Position numbers and translations under genes: made by a program | DNA from: Clostridia bacterium | GTDB lineage: Bacteria > Bacillota > Clostridia > Oscillospirales > CAG-272 | Reading direction: 5' to 3' | Length of the DNA: 64,000 nt | NCBI GenBank assembly: GCA_017399305.1 | Contig: JAFQDK010000023.1 | Coordinates: forward strand, 1-64,000 | In this document: positions 33,989 through 42,322 of the stretch, piece by piece | Position numbering within the stretch: position 1 is the stretch's first letter | How the letters are laid out: each line of letters opens with the position of its first letter | The notes under the pieces: model-generated | What the model was told of the DNA's origin: nothing | Databases searched by the model: none | What the model saw: the letters and a program-made list of their open reading frames with translations, nothing else

Positions 33989-34993
33989 ATGAAAAAATTT
34001 TTTAGCGTAGTTCTTGTGGCTCTTATGCTTCTCACCGCAATATCCTTTACAGCATGTGGCGAAAAAGTCGAGGAACTCAAGTTTGGCATGGGCGTATATG
34101 CTTACAATGAGGCTGCAACCTCTGCTGACGGTGACACCACCGGTAAGGGTGAGACTATTGCAACCGTTGCCGCTGTTCTTGTAGATAAAGACGGCAAAAT
34201 TGTAAAATGTGAGATTGATACTGCGGACTGCACTGTTGAGTATACCTCCGCGGGCGAAGCTGTTGCAGTAGCTGGCTTTAAGACAAAGTATGAGCTTGGT
34301 GCTGACTATAACATGGCTGCTTTCGGTAACGACGTTAACGGTGATGGTGTTGTTAAAGAGTGGTTTGAGCAGGTAGATGCATTTGAATCTGTTGCAGTAG
34401 GCAAGACTGCAGAAGAAGTAAAGGCTCTCCTTGGCGAGAATAGCTATAACGGCACTGATGATGTTATGGCGGCAGGCTGTACAATTGGTGTTTCTGATTT
34501 CATTTTCGCACTTGAAAAAGCTGTTAATAACGCGGTAGTTTCCACTGCAACTGCAAACGATACGCTTGGCGTTGGCATTGTTTCGTCTGTAAGTAACACT
34601 AATGCGACTGAAGATGCAAATGGTTCTATTGAAATCGAGATTACTGCAGTTGCTGCAGCAAAGAATGCTGATAATAAGGTTGTAGTTTGCGATACTGATG
34701 TTGCAACATCTGCTGTTGCATTTGATGTAAAGGGCGCTACTGTTGGCGAGAGCGGTGCTGCTATTACTACCAAGAAAGAGCAGGGGGCAGCATACGGTAT
34801 GGTTTCTTACGGAGGTGCTGAAAAAGAGTGGTTTGAGCAGGCAGCAGCATTTAATGCAGCGTGTGCAGGTAAGACCGCTGATGAGATCGCAGCTCTTGTG
34901 GTTGACGGTTACGGCGTAGAGTCCCTCCAGACTGCTGGTTGCACCATCGCAGTTAGCGATATCGTAAATGCGGCAGTTAAGGCAGCAAAATAA
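33989..34993 (+). CDS. Exported lipoprotein with two repeats of an FMN-bind-like domain
   Basis: Start at 33989 (MKKFFSVVLVALML) with AAGGAG. A lipobox ends at ...FTACGE, so it is lipid-anchored at the cell surface. Two about 155-residue repeats follow: each has an aliphatic AVLVDKDGKIV or ITAVAAAKNA strand, a TKYELGADYNM or TKKEQGAAYGM segment, KEWFEQ, and GKTAEEV or GKTADEI. Each ends with AGCTIGVSDF or AGCTIAVSDI. That terminal AGCT motif occupies the position of the FMN-binding GAT flavinylation motif in RnfG, but with Cys in place of Ala. A similar family exists in other Clostridia near ApbE, but I know no function. The neighbouring apbE makes a flavoprotein role plausible. Confidence 0.7.
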   Translation: MKKFFSVVLVALMLLTAISFTACGEKVEELKFGMGVYAYNEAATSADGDTTGKGETIATVAAVLVDKDGKIVKCEIDTADCTVEYTSAGEAVAVAGFKTKYELGADYNMAAFGNDVNGDGVVKEWFEQVDAFESVAVGKTAEEVKALLGENSYNGTDDVMAAGCTIGVSDFIFALEKAVNNAVVSTATANDTLGVGIVSSVSNTNATEDANGSIEIEITAVAAAKNADNKVVVCDTDVATSAVAFDVKGATVGESGAAITTKKEQGAAYGMVSYGGAEKEWFEQAAAFNAACAGKTADEIAALVVDGYGVESLQTAGCTIAVSDIVNAAVKAAK

Positions 34994-35007
34994 TTGCTTG
35001 AGAATTA

Positions 35008-35038
35008 AAAAGGGATGCAGATAGCATCCCTTTTGTTT
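35008..35038 (+). terminator. Terminator between the lipoprotein and apbE
   Basis: An 11-bp stem 35008-35018 with 35024-35034 and a T run. apbE starts at 35050, only 12 bases later, so apbE needs readthrough or another promoter. Confidence 0.75.
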
Positions 35039-35049
35039 TAAATTGTAGA

Positions 35050-36072
35050 ATGAAAAAAGTATTATTATTGTTTTTAATCACATGTGTTTTAACTTCGTGC
35101 AGCAAGTCACCCGAAAAATTTACAAATTATTATTTTGACTATTTTGATACAGTTACAACTGTAACCGGATATGCAGATAGCAAAGATAGTTTTGATGAGG
35201 TGTGCGGTGAGATTGAAACTATGCTCAAAGATTATCATCAGCTATATACAATATATAATCGCTATGACGGAATAAACAATCTTTATACCGTAAATACCAC
35301 AGACGGCGCTGTTGAAGTTGACGAAAGAATAATCGACCTTCTCGAATATGCTAAAGAGGTTTATGCCATGACTGGCGGCAAGACCAATGTTGCTATGGGC
35401 AGTGTGCTTTCTATATGGCATGATCATAGAACTATCGGCTCAAACCATCCTGAAAAAGCAACCCTTCCGCCAATGGAAAGACTTGTAAAGGCAGCAGATC
35501 ATACAGACATTGAGAAAATTATAATTGATCGCGAGAACAGCACTGTTGAGCTTGCTGATAGCGAAATGTCAATTGATGTAGGTGCATTGGCAAAAGGATA
35601 TGCGACAGAAATGGTTGCAAAATGGCTTGAGGATAACGGATATACCGGATATATTCTCAATGTGGGAGGCAATGTCCGCACAGTTGGAGCAAAAGCTGAT
35701 GGAGAAAAATGGACAGTCGGACTTGAAAATCCTGATGCAACCGGTGAGGACGATGCATATATTGAATATCTTTCTCTTGCCGGAGAAACGGTGGTAACCA
35801 GCGGATCATATCAACGGTATTATATAGTTGACGGAAAACAGTATCATCATATCATTGATCCTGAAACCCTTATGCCAAGTGAGAATTTTCGTTCCGTATC
35901 GGTGATATGCGATAACAGTGCACTTGGCGATGCACTTTCTACCGCACTTTTTTGCATGACATACGAGGATGGAATGGCACTTGTTGAAAGTCTTGACGGA
36001 GTTGAAGCAATGTGGCTATCAAATATCGGCGAAGTAAAATACTCAAACGGCTTTGATAAGTATAGACAATAA
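35050..36072 (+). CDS. apbE: ApbE, FAD:protein FMN transferase (lipoprotein)
   Basis: 340 residues; lipoprotein signal ending LTSCSK. Key motifs: MSIDVGALAKGYA, GGNVRTVGAKADG and HHIIDPETLMPS. ApbE transfers FMN from FAD to Thr residues of GAT motifs in RnfG, RnfD and related proteins; the divalent metal site is contributed by Asp/Thr residues near the SxDALSTALF segment. Its ribosome binding site is weak (GTAGA). It follows the duplicated lipoprotein, with a terminator between. The rnf operon provides its main substrates. Confidence 0.95.
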   Translation: MKKVLLLFLITCVLTSCSKSPEKFTNYYFDYFDTVTTVTGYADSKDSFDEVCGEIETMLKDYHQLYTIYNRYDGINNLYTVNTTDGAVEVDERIIDLLEYAKEVYAMTGGKTNVAMGSVLSIWHDHRTIGSNHPEKATLPPMERLVKAADHTDIEKIIIDRENSTVELADSEMSIDVGALAKGYATEMVAKWLEDNGYTGYILNVGGNVRTVGAKADGEKWTVGLENPDATGEDDAYIEYLSLAGETVVTSGSYQRYYIVDGKQYHHIIDPETLMPSENFRSVSVICDNSALGDALSTALFCMTYEDGMALVESLDGVEAMWLSNIGEVKYSNGFDKYRQ

Positions 36073-36106
36073 AAAGAAGTCACTTTCGTGACTTCTTTTT
36101 ATTGTC
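36065..36106. terminator. Bidirectional terminator, 19-bp perfect stem
   Basis: Stem 36065-36083 with 36088-36106 and a TTTC loop, covering the stops of apbE and the HD gene. Confidence 0.9.
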
Positions 36107-36635
36107 TTGTTAATCTTTCAAAGCATTTTATGAATTTGTTTTCTACTGCTGAAAAATCCTCGGTGATAAATTGCGGATTAGAATATATCATAGGCTTGGT
36201 TTCAAAAAGTCTTTCATCCATGAGGTCGACGAATTCATAATAAAGAATAGCGTCATCTATATCTGTGATCTTGTTACATTCGCCGATGTTTAAGGCTGAA
36301 AGCCCCCATTTTTCAAAAATTTTGTCCTGTAAAACTTTTTCATATTGAATATAGTTTGCAAGATTCTTCTTGACTGGTCTTGTGATGTCTGACATATAGG
36401 CTTCGCTTGCATCATGCAACAGGCATCCAAGCTGGACTTTTTTCGAGTATCCGCGTGCGATTGCTTCATTCATGCAGTTTATGCTGTGTTGTGCAACAGA
36501 ATAGAAAATGGGGAAATGACCGTTTGCTCTGCATGTCAGCGAAAGTGCGTGTGCAATATCTATGATATCAATTGAATCTACATCAGGTGCAAGCGGGTCA
36601 AAAAGTTTTTTCGTATATGTATTGATATAGCTCAT
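36099..36635 (-). CDS. HD-domain hydrolase (YfbR-like nucleotidase family)
   Basis: 178 residues. Metal motifs are H (FYSVAQHSIN), HD (LLHDASEAYM) and D (ITDIDDAILYYEF). This pattern matches HD-superfamily 5'-deoxynucleotidases of the YfbR type, which hydrolyse dNMPs. The ribosome site GGAGGG precedes the ATG. It is the only minus-strand gene between apbE and the beta-helix lipoprotein gene, and shares its terminator with apbE. Confidence 0.85.
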   Translation of the reverse strand: MSYINTYTKKLFDPLAPDVDSIDIIDIAHALSLTCRANGHFPIFYSVAQHSINCMNEAIARGYSKKVQLGCLLHDASEAYMSDITRPVKKNLANYIQYEKVLQDKIFEKWGLSALNIGECNKITDIDDAILYYEFVDLMDERLFETKPMIYSNPQFITEDFSAVENKFIKCFERLTRQ

Positions 36636-36737
36636 ATTTTACCCTCCGTTTGTTTGTATGATATCATTTTTGCTGTCCTATAATTTGGACAATAGCAATT
36701 AAAATAACTTAAAAATACAAAAATACCGAAAAATGCA

Positions 36738-36766
36738 TTTACAAATGTGAAAAAATAGTGTATTCT
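36738..36766 (+). promoter_or_regulatory. Sigma-A promoter for the beta-helix lipoprotein
   Basis: TTTACA at 36738-36743, a 17-bp spacer, TATTCT at 36761-36766. Confidence 0.65.
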
Positions 36767-36804
36767 ATTATAGAATTCTAATTCATAATAAGGAGAAAAG
36801 AATT

Positions 36805-37944
36805 ATGAAAAAAACATTAGCTATCTTGCTCGCGCTTTCTTTAATGCTCGTGATGCTCGTTGCCTGTGGTGAAACTACACCCGCAACAACAACTGCTGAT
36901 GCTGTTACTACTGCAGATGCACCTGCAAATACCGATGCTCCTGAAACCGATGCACCCGAAACTGATGATCCTGAAGTTACCACTACCGAGGCTCCTGAAA
37001 CTACCGAAGAGGTAGTTGAGCTTGAGCCCTATACCGATGCAACTGTTGTATATCTTGCAACCGGTGGAAAAGGTAACGGTTCTTCTGCTGACAGCCCTGT
37101 AAGTAATCTTGCTGCAGCACTTGATTGCCTCGACCTTACCAAGGATTGTACAGTCGTAATCTGTGATTACTTTATGCTTGACACTACTTTTGTTTACACC
37201 GAAACATTTGAGGGTACTGTAACCATTACCTCCAATTATGATGGTGTAGATTACCGCGATGCTGGTGCTGAGTTCGCAGCAATGGCTTGCCGTTTCGTAT
37301 GTTCCGGTGAATATGTTGTACGCGATGTTGACTTCACACTTCTTGGCAACTTCCTCTTCTTCATTGCTAACCACTATCCTATCACCATTGATACCGGCGT
37401 TACTATGACCAGCATGAGCCTTGACTTCAACGGTTCTTCTTTCGCAAACGCATTTGGTATCCTTGGCGGTTACCAGAACGGTCAGCCTGTTGTTGTTGGC
37501 GGCGAACTGCCTCCTGTAGAAACTGATGCAGATGTTAACATCACAGTTAATAGTGGTATTAACTTCTCTATCGGTGCATACTCTCGTCAGATTGAGAATG
37601 CTGTTAACACAGGTACTGCTACAATCAACATCGGCGGTGATGCTCTTGTAACAAGACTTTACCTCACACCTTGCAACAAGCCCTTCACCAGCGGTAATGT
37701 AATTGTAAATGTTACTGATAATGCAAATGTTACCAACATTTACGGTGCTACTTCTGTTGGTACCAGTGATGGCGCAACCATTAACTGGCTCGGTGGTACA
37801 ATCGGTATGTATGCTGATGTTCTTCAGGATACTCATGAACTTATCGCTACCAACGGTGTACACCTTGTACATACTGAGGCTGTAAAGGCTGATGCCAACT
37901 TTGCAACCGTATCCGCTGAATTTGACAGCGTAACCCAGCAGTAA
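36805..37944 (+). CDS. Exported lipoprotein with Thr/Asp-rich linker and beta-helix
   Basis: 379 residues with an AGGAG site. Lipobox at LVACGE. A Thr/Ala/Asp/Glu-rich linker (about 24-72) is followed by a beta-helix domain that begins VVYLATGGKGNGSSADSP and contains NYDGVDYRD. The same module, with YDGVDYKNP, occurs three times in the protein at 7337-9529. Later strands (INIGGD, VIVNVTDNANV) are beta-helix-like. No catalytic residues are visible. It probably reaches through the wall to bind a surface ligand. Confidence 0.72.
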   Translation: MKKTLAILLALSLMLVMLVACGETTPATTTADAVTTADAPANTDAPETDAPETDDPEVTTTEAPETTEEVVELEPYTDATVVYLATGGKGNGSSADSPVSNLAAALDCLDLTKDCTVVICDYFMLDTTFVYTETFEGTVTITSNYDGVDYRDAGAEFAAMACRFVCSGEYVVRDVDFTLLGNFLFFIANHYPITIDTGVTMTSMSLDFNGSSFANAFGILGGYQNGQPVVVGGELPPVETDADVNITVNSGINFSIGAYSRQIENAVNTGTATINIGGDALVTRLYLTPCNKPFTSGNVIVNVTDNANVTNIYGATSVGTSDGATINWLGGTIGMYADVLQDTHELIATNGVHLVHTEAVKADANFATVSAEFDSVTQQ

Positions 37945-37951
37945 AACATAA

Positions 37952-37984
37952 AAAAAGTGCTATCTTCGGATAGCACTTTTTGTT
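37952..37984 (+). terminator. Terminator of the beta-helix lipoprotein
   Basis: Perfect 13-bp stem 37952-37964 with 37969-37981 around a TTCG loop, 8 bases after the stop. Confidence 0.85.
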
Positions 37985-38059
37985 TATCAGCATCTTGTCA
38001 AACTGCAGTGTTTTATGATACACTTAAGACAGTTAAAATGTTTATACGGAGGAATTGTT

Positions 38060-38806
38060 TTGAAATTTATTTCTTGGAATGTAAACGGATTTAGAGCATG
38101 CCTTGAAAAGGGATTTGCGGATTTTTTCTATGCACAGGATGCTGACTTTTTTTGCCTGCAGGAAACAAAAATGCAACCGGGGCAAGCTACATTTGACCCT
38201 AAAGGTTATTTTCAGTATTGGTACAGTGCAGAGAAAAAAGGATATTCCGGGACAGCGGTGTTTACCAAACATGAGCCGCTTAGTGTAAAGTATGGTATTG
38301 GCATTTCGGAGCATGATAACGAGGGCAGGGCAATTACATTAGAATATGACGATTTCTATTTGCTTTGCGTATATACTCCAAATTCAAAGAGGGAACTGGA
38401 ACGTCTTGATTATCGCATGCAGTGGGAGGATGCTATTCGTGAGTATATCATGGTACTCGATTCAAAGAAGCCTGTGATATATTGTGGAGATCTTAATGTT
38501 GCACACGAGGAGATAGACCTGAAGAATCCTAAAACAAATCACGAAAGTGCAGGATTCACGGACGAAGAGCGCGCAAAGTTTACTCAATTGCTTGATAGTG
38601 GATTCAAAGATACATTCCGCGCTCTTTATCCTGAAAAGGTGACATATTCATGGTGGAGCTATATGTTTCACGCAAGAGAAAAGAATGCAGGGTGGCGTAT
38701 TGATTATTTTGTGGTATCAGACCGCATGCTTGATAAAGTAAAAGATAGCTTTATTCTTACTGATGTTATGGGGAGTGACCATTGCCCCATTGGTATTGAA
38801 ATATAA
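38060..38806 (+). CDS. xth: Exodeoxyribonuclease III (AP endonuclease)
   Basis: Start is a TTG at 38060 (MKFISWNVNGFRACL), 7 bases after GGAGG; upstream codons lack coding character. 248 residues. Xth/APE1 motifs: NVNGFRA, QETK, YCGDLNVAH, WRIDYF and GSDHCPI. It repairs abasic sites as an AP endonuclease and 3'-5' exonuclease. Monocistronic, with a terminator at its end. Confidence 0.93.
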   Translation: MKFISWNVNGFRACLEKGFADFFYAQDADFFCLQETKMQPGQATFDPKGYFQYWYSAEKKGYSGTAVFTKHEPLSVKYGIGISEHDNEGRAITLEYDDFYLLCVYTPNSKRELERLDYRMQWEDAIREYIMVLDSKKPVIYCGDLNVAHEEIDLKNPKTNHESAGFTDEERAKFTQLLDSGFKDTFRALYPEKVTYSWWSYMFHAREKNAGWRIDYFVVSDRMLDKVKDSFILTDVMGSDHCPIGIEI

Positions 38807-38838
38807 AAAAGGTATTCGCATTGCGAATACCTTTTTTA
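38805..38838 (+). terminator. Terminator of the exonuclease III gene
   Basis: Perfect 15-bp stem 38805-38819 with 38823-38837; overlaps the stop codon. Confidence 0.85.
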
Positions 38839-38841
38839 TTA

Positions 38842-38853
38842 GGTCTGAGTGAC
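38842..38853 (+). repeat. 12-bp copy of the tRNA-Pro 3' end
   Basis: GGTCTGAGTGAC at 38842-38853 repeats 38935-38946, the tRNA acceptor 3' region, 93 bases away. It looks like a remnant att-type direct repeat, or chance. Confidence 0.5.
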
Positions 38854-38898
38854 TTGCAAGGTCTCCCTACAGAATACACAAGTGTCATGTAGAAATGC

Positions 38899-38930
38899 AA
38901 AAAACGGAGTACAAAAGTACTCCGTTTTTA
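38899..38930 (-). terminator. Terminator of tRNA-Pro
   Basis: Perfect 13-bp stem 38900-38912 with 38917-38929 around an AAAA loop, just past the tRNA 3' end on the minus strand. Confidence 0.85.
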
Positions 38931-38933
38931 TGC

Positions 38934-39010
38934 TGGTCTGAGTGACAAGACTTGAACTTGCGGCCTCTACCACCCCAAGGTAGCGCGCTACCAACTGCGC
39001 CACACCCAGA
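38934..39010 (-). tRNA. tRNA-Pro (anticodon GGG)
   Basis: The minus strand folds as a 77-base tRNA: acceptor TCTGGGT pairs with ACTCAGA, followed by an encoded CCA. The D arm contains GCGCAGTTGGTAGCGC. The anticodon stem CTACC/GGTAG encloses the 7-base loop TTGGGGT, so bases 34-36 are GGG, proline. The T arm has GTTCAAGTC. Its promoter lies at 39026-39054. Confidence 0.92.
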
Positions 39011-39025
39011 TTTAAGCACTTGATA

Positions 39026-39054
39026 AGTATATCACACAAAACTCGACAAGTCAA
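39026..39054 (-). promoter_or_regulatory. Sigma-A promoter for tRNA-Pro
   Basis: On the minus strand TTGACT (39049-39054), a 17-bp spacer, TATACT (39026-39031). Confidence 0.8.
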
Positions 39055-39168
39055 GTATAAAAATGCAAAATTTAAAAATTTTTTTAAACGAAGTTTGAGA
39101 TATGCCACTGTTGCCTTTTAAAGAGATATGTGGTATACTATATGATAGACTTTTTAGGAGGTGTGACT

Positions 39169-40698
39169 ATGCAGAATGCAGAAAAGCGCATTGCATCTAC
39201 TGCGATGCTTATGGTGTTTGTGACACTATTTGCTAAAGTACTGGGTATGCTGAGAAATATGTTGCTTGCATCAAATTTTGGCACGACTATGGATGCTGTT
39301 GCCTATGAAGCTGCAAGTCGACTTCCACTTACACTTTTTGATTTTGCTCTTGGCGGCGTTGTGACCGCGGCGTTTATTCCTATTTTCAATGAACTGCTTG
39401 TGAAGCAAGGCAAGGAGAGTGCCTTTGCTTTCGCAAATAGATATTTTAATCTTATTCTTTGGATTGCCGTTTTGATTTCGGTATGCGGAATACTGTTTTC
39501 TTCGCCGCTTGTGTCTTTTCTTGCTCCAAAACTTGACGGCGAGGTGAAAGCACTTGCGGCATCGTTAAGCCGCTTGATGTTTCCGATGATAATTTTTACT
39601 GGCATCGCATATTGTTATGTCGGTATCCTTCAGTCTTATGAGAAGTATATGCTACCTGCGGTGATGAGCCTTGTATCAAATCTTGTTATGGTATTGTATT
39701 TTTATACGCTGAGCGATTCTTTTGGTGTGTGGGGGCTTTCACTTGCACTTGTGGTTGGATGGTTTCTACAAGCGGCAATTCAGGCTCCTGCGGCACACAA
39801 ACTCGGCTTCAGATTCAAGCCTACATTGAAATTCAATGATACTTATATCATCCGCGCACTAAAAATGGCTGTGCCTATTTTGGTTTGTTCATGGCTTCAG
39901 CCTGTTTGCAATGTTATCAATACGAGATTTGCTTCAGGATTTGAGGGCGGCAGTGCAATTAGCATGGTAAATTACGCGAACAATCTCTATATAATTATTG
40001 TTGGAGTATTTTCGTTTGTTGCAACAAATCTGCTGTTCCCAAAACTTTCCCGCTCTGAAGCAAGCGGAGATAGCGAAGGGGCGCGCGCCTTTGCGGGATC
40101 TTCTGTTAAGATATTGCTTTATATTATGATTCCGCTTGCAGCGGGTATATTCATTCTTGCAGAACCGATCATTCGCGCAATATATATGCGTGGGGAATTT
40201 ACTGCGCATGACGCTGAGATGACCGCATCGGTTCTTCGCTTGCTTGCGCTCGGCATTCCGTTTATGTCTGCAAACGAAGTGCTCACAAAATTGTTTTTCG
40301 CTATGCAAAAGGTAAAAGCACCTATGCTTGCTTCAGTCGCCGCAATCTGTGTAAACGTGGTTGTGGTTACGATTTTAGTTGAAACAATTGGTTTTGACGG
40401 AATCGCACTTGCTTCTTCGATAACTATTGCTGTGTGTACTGTGATTAATTATATTCTCATTTCGCGTAGCGGCACTTTGCTTCATGCAAATGATTTTGTC
40501 GATATGCTGAAATCAGTTGTTGCAACTGCTGTTATGAGCGTATGCGTATATTTTCTTGATACAAAACTTGCAATTGGTGTCGACATATTGAGAATCATCA
40601 TTGCAGGTGGCGTTGGTGTGTTTGTTTATGGCGTGGTTGTCCTTATTCTTGCTCCTTCCGAAATTCGTACTGTTTTAAAAAGAGGAAAAAATGATTAA
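39169..40698 (+). CDS. murJ: MurJ, lipid II flippase
   Basis: Start at 39169 (MQNAEKRIAST) with AGGAGGTG. 509 residues, about 14 membrane segments. MurJ/MviN motifs include KVLGMLRN at the N-terminus, ASRLPLTLFDFALGG and FEGGSAISMVNYANNLY. It exports lipid II for peptidoglycan synthesis. The downstream glycosyltransferase overlaps its end by 8 bases, so the three genes murJ-GT4-VanZ are co-transcribed. Confidence 0.92.
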   Translation: MQNAEKRIASTAMLMVFVTLFAKVLGMLRNMLLASNFGTTMDAVAYEAASRLPLTLFDFALGGVVTAAFIPIFNELLVKQGKESAFAFANRYFNLILWIAVLISVCGILFSSPLVSFLAPKLDGEVKALAASLSRLMFPMIIFTGIAYCYVGILQSYEKYMLPAVMSLVSNLVMVLYFYTLSDSFGVWGLSLALVVGWFLQAAIQAPAAHKLGFRFKPTLKFNDTYIIRALKMAVPILVCSWLQPVCNVINTRFASGFEGGSAISMVNYANNLYIIIVGVFSFVATNLLFPKLSRSEASGDSEGARAFAGSSVKILLYIMIPLAAGIFILAEPIIRAIYMRGEFTAHDAEMTASVLRLLALGIPFMSANEVLTKLFFAMQKVKAPMLASVAAICVNVVVVTILVETIGFDGIALASSITIAVCTVINYILISRSGTLLHANDFVDMLKSVVATAVMSVCVYFLDTKLAIGVDILRIIIAGGVGVFVYGVVVLILAPSEIRTVLKRGKND

Positions 40699-41821
40699 AG
40701 TAATTCATGTTATCAGCGATACAAATATCGGTGGTGCGGGCACAGTGCTGCTCACCACTCTTCGCAATATCAATCGCAGTCGATTTGATGTCAAGGTGGT
40801 GTTGCCTGAGGGCAGCGCGCTTATTCCGCGCATAGATGCTCTTGGGTTTGAACATATATGCACTAAAGGCGGTGCTGACAAATCATTGGATATTGGCGCA
40901 ATAAATGAGTATGTAAAGATTTTCAAGCGCGAGAAGCCCGATATTGTGCATACGCATGCGGCGTTTTCGGCGCGCCTTGGCGCATTTTTTGCAGGTGTAC
41001 GTGTACGCATACATACACGTCATTCTACATTTGCACCGCGTCCGATACTAACTAAGTTCCCATTCCGTAACATTTGCGGCTTTATAAATAATACTCTTTC
41101 CACACAGATGATATCTGTATCGGAGTCAACTAAAGATAACCTCACCGCAATGGGAGCTAATCCTAAGAAGATAGAAGTTGTTATCAACGGCGCTGAGCCA
41201 CTTCGTGAAGTTGGTCCTGACGAGATAACATCACTTCGTTTGCAACTTGGTATCAATGTTGATGATTTCGTTGTTGGTATGTCCGCAAGACTCGAAGAAG
41301 TTAAAGGTCATATCTATCTTATCGAAGCTGCGAGAATCCTTCGTGAACGTGGCGTAAATAACTTGAAAGTGCTCATTATCGGCACGGGAGCAACAGAACA
41401 GCAGCTAAAAGAAAAAACTGCTGAGTATGGTCTAACCGACAGCATTATCTTTCCCGGATTTGTCAGCGATGTTGCGCCTTATATCAAAGCTATGGATGTC
41501 ATCATTAATTGTTCGTTCGGCACCGAGGCGACAAGTATGGCACTTATCGAAGCCATGAGCCTTGCAAAACCTGCGATAGCAACTGATTACGGCGGAAATG
41601 CATTTATCATTGAGAACGGCAAGAATGGTTATATCATACCGCAAAAGAGCGCATCCAATCTTGCTGAGGCTATACAAAAACTCATGGATGATCCTGAAAA
41701 ACTTAAAGAAATGTCTAAAGTGGCATACTCTAAATATATCTGCCGTCTTACAGGAAAGATAATGACAGGTAAGGTCGAGAAGATTTATGAGGACGGTTAT
41801 AATCAGCGATGCAAAAAGTAA
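40691..41821 (+). CDS. GT4-family glycosyltransferase
   Basis: 376 residues. GT-B fold with DTNIGGAGTVLL near the N-terminus, the VHTHAAFSARLG segment, VSARLEEVKGH-like donor motif (GMSARLEEVKGH), and the C-terminal E-x7-E type motif near ALIEAMSLAKPAIATDYGG. GT4 enzymes transfer sugars from nucleotide or lipid donors. It sits between murJ and VanZ, suggesting cell-wall or surface polysaccharide synthesis. Acceptor unknown. Confidence 0.88.
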   Translation: MIKVIHVISDTNIGGAGTVLLTTLRNINRSRFDVKVVLPEGSALIPRIDALGFEHICTKGGADKSLDIGAINEYVKIFKREKPDIVHTHAAFSARLGAFFAGVRVRIHTRHSTFAPRPILTKFPFRNICGFINNTLSTQMISVSESTKDNLTAMGANPKKIEVVINGAEPLREVGPDEITSLRLQLGINVDDFVVGMSARLEEVKGHIYLIEAARILRERGVNNLKVLIIGTGATEQQLKEKTAEYGLTDSIIFPGFVSDVAPYIKAMDVIINCSFGTEATSMALIEAMSLAKPAIATDYGGNAFIIENGKNGYIIPQKSASNLAEAIQKLMDDPEKLKEMSKVAYSKYICRLTGKIMTGKVEKIYEDGYNQRCKK

Positions 41822-42306
41822 GACTGTATAGATCCAAAAAAATACTGGCTGTTTTCGTTGTTTTAAGTTTCGTTTGGGCGGCATGGATATTTTCCATGTC
41901 CAATGAACCTGCAACGGTTTCGGCGGATAGAAGCGGCGGCATTTCTGATGTTATTACGCCGTTGTTCTTCAAAGGTTTTGAGACCCTTTCCCAAAATGAT
42001 AAAGAAGCAGCGCTTTCTTTAGTTGACCATGTGGTACGCAAAATAGCTCATTTTTGCATATATGCGGTACTTGGTACACTGATTTCATTTTCGTTCTTTT
42101 ATAAAGAGCAAACATGGATATGGCATATTTGCATACCGCTTTTGTGCGGTGCTCTCTACGCGGCAAGCGATGAGATACATCAAGCATTTGTGCCTGGGCG
42201 CGGTCCGCTTGTTGCAGATGTATTTCTCGATAGCTTTGGCGTGCTTTGCGGAATACTTTTTACAGCCATTGTAACTTTAATAGCAACAAAAAAATCCCGA
42301 AAATAA
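41809..42306 (+). CDS. VanZ-family membrane protein
   Basis: 165 residues. About four membrane segments and the VanZ signature: KIAHFCIYAVLGTL and DEIHQAFVPGRGPLVADVFLD. VanZ confers low-level teicoplanin resistance in enterococci, but most family members have other or unknown roles. It overlaps the glycosyltransferase end by 13 bases and ends at a strong terminator, closing this operon. Confidence 0.88.
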   Translation: MQKVRLYRSKKILAVFVVLSFVWAAWIFSMSNEPATVSADRSGGISDVITPLFFKGFETLSQNDKEAALSLVDHVVRKIAHFCIYAVLGTLISFSFFYKEQTWIWHICIPLLCGALYAASDEIHQAFVPGRGPLVADVFLDSFGVLCGILFTAIVTLIATKKSRK

Positions 42307-42320
42307 TTTCGGGATTTTTT
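42289..42320. terminator. Bidirectional terminator after the VanZ gene
   Basis: Perfect 14-bp stem 42289-42302 with 42307-42320, overlapping the VanZ stop and ending 3 bases before the minus-strand protease stop. Confidence 0.85.
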
Positions 42321-42322
42321 GT

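Noticed and set aside
36841-37872. A 343-codon minus-strand frame opposite the beta-helix lipoprotein
   Set aside because: Shadow of the plus-strand gene; composition shows no protein character and no start signal.
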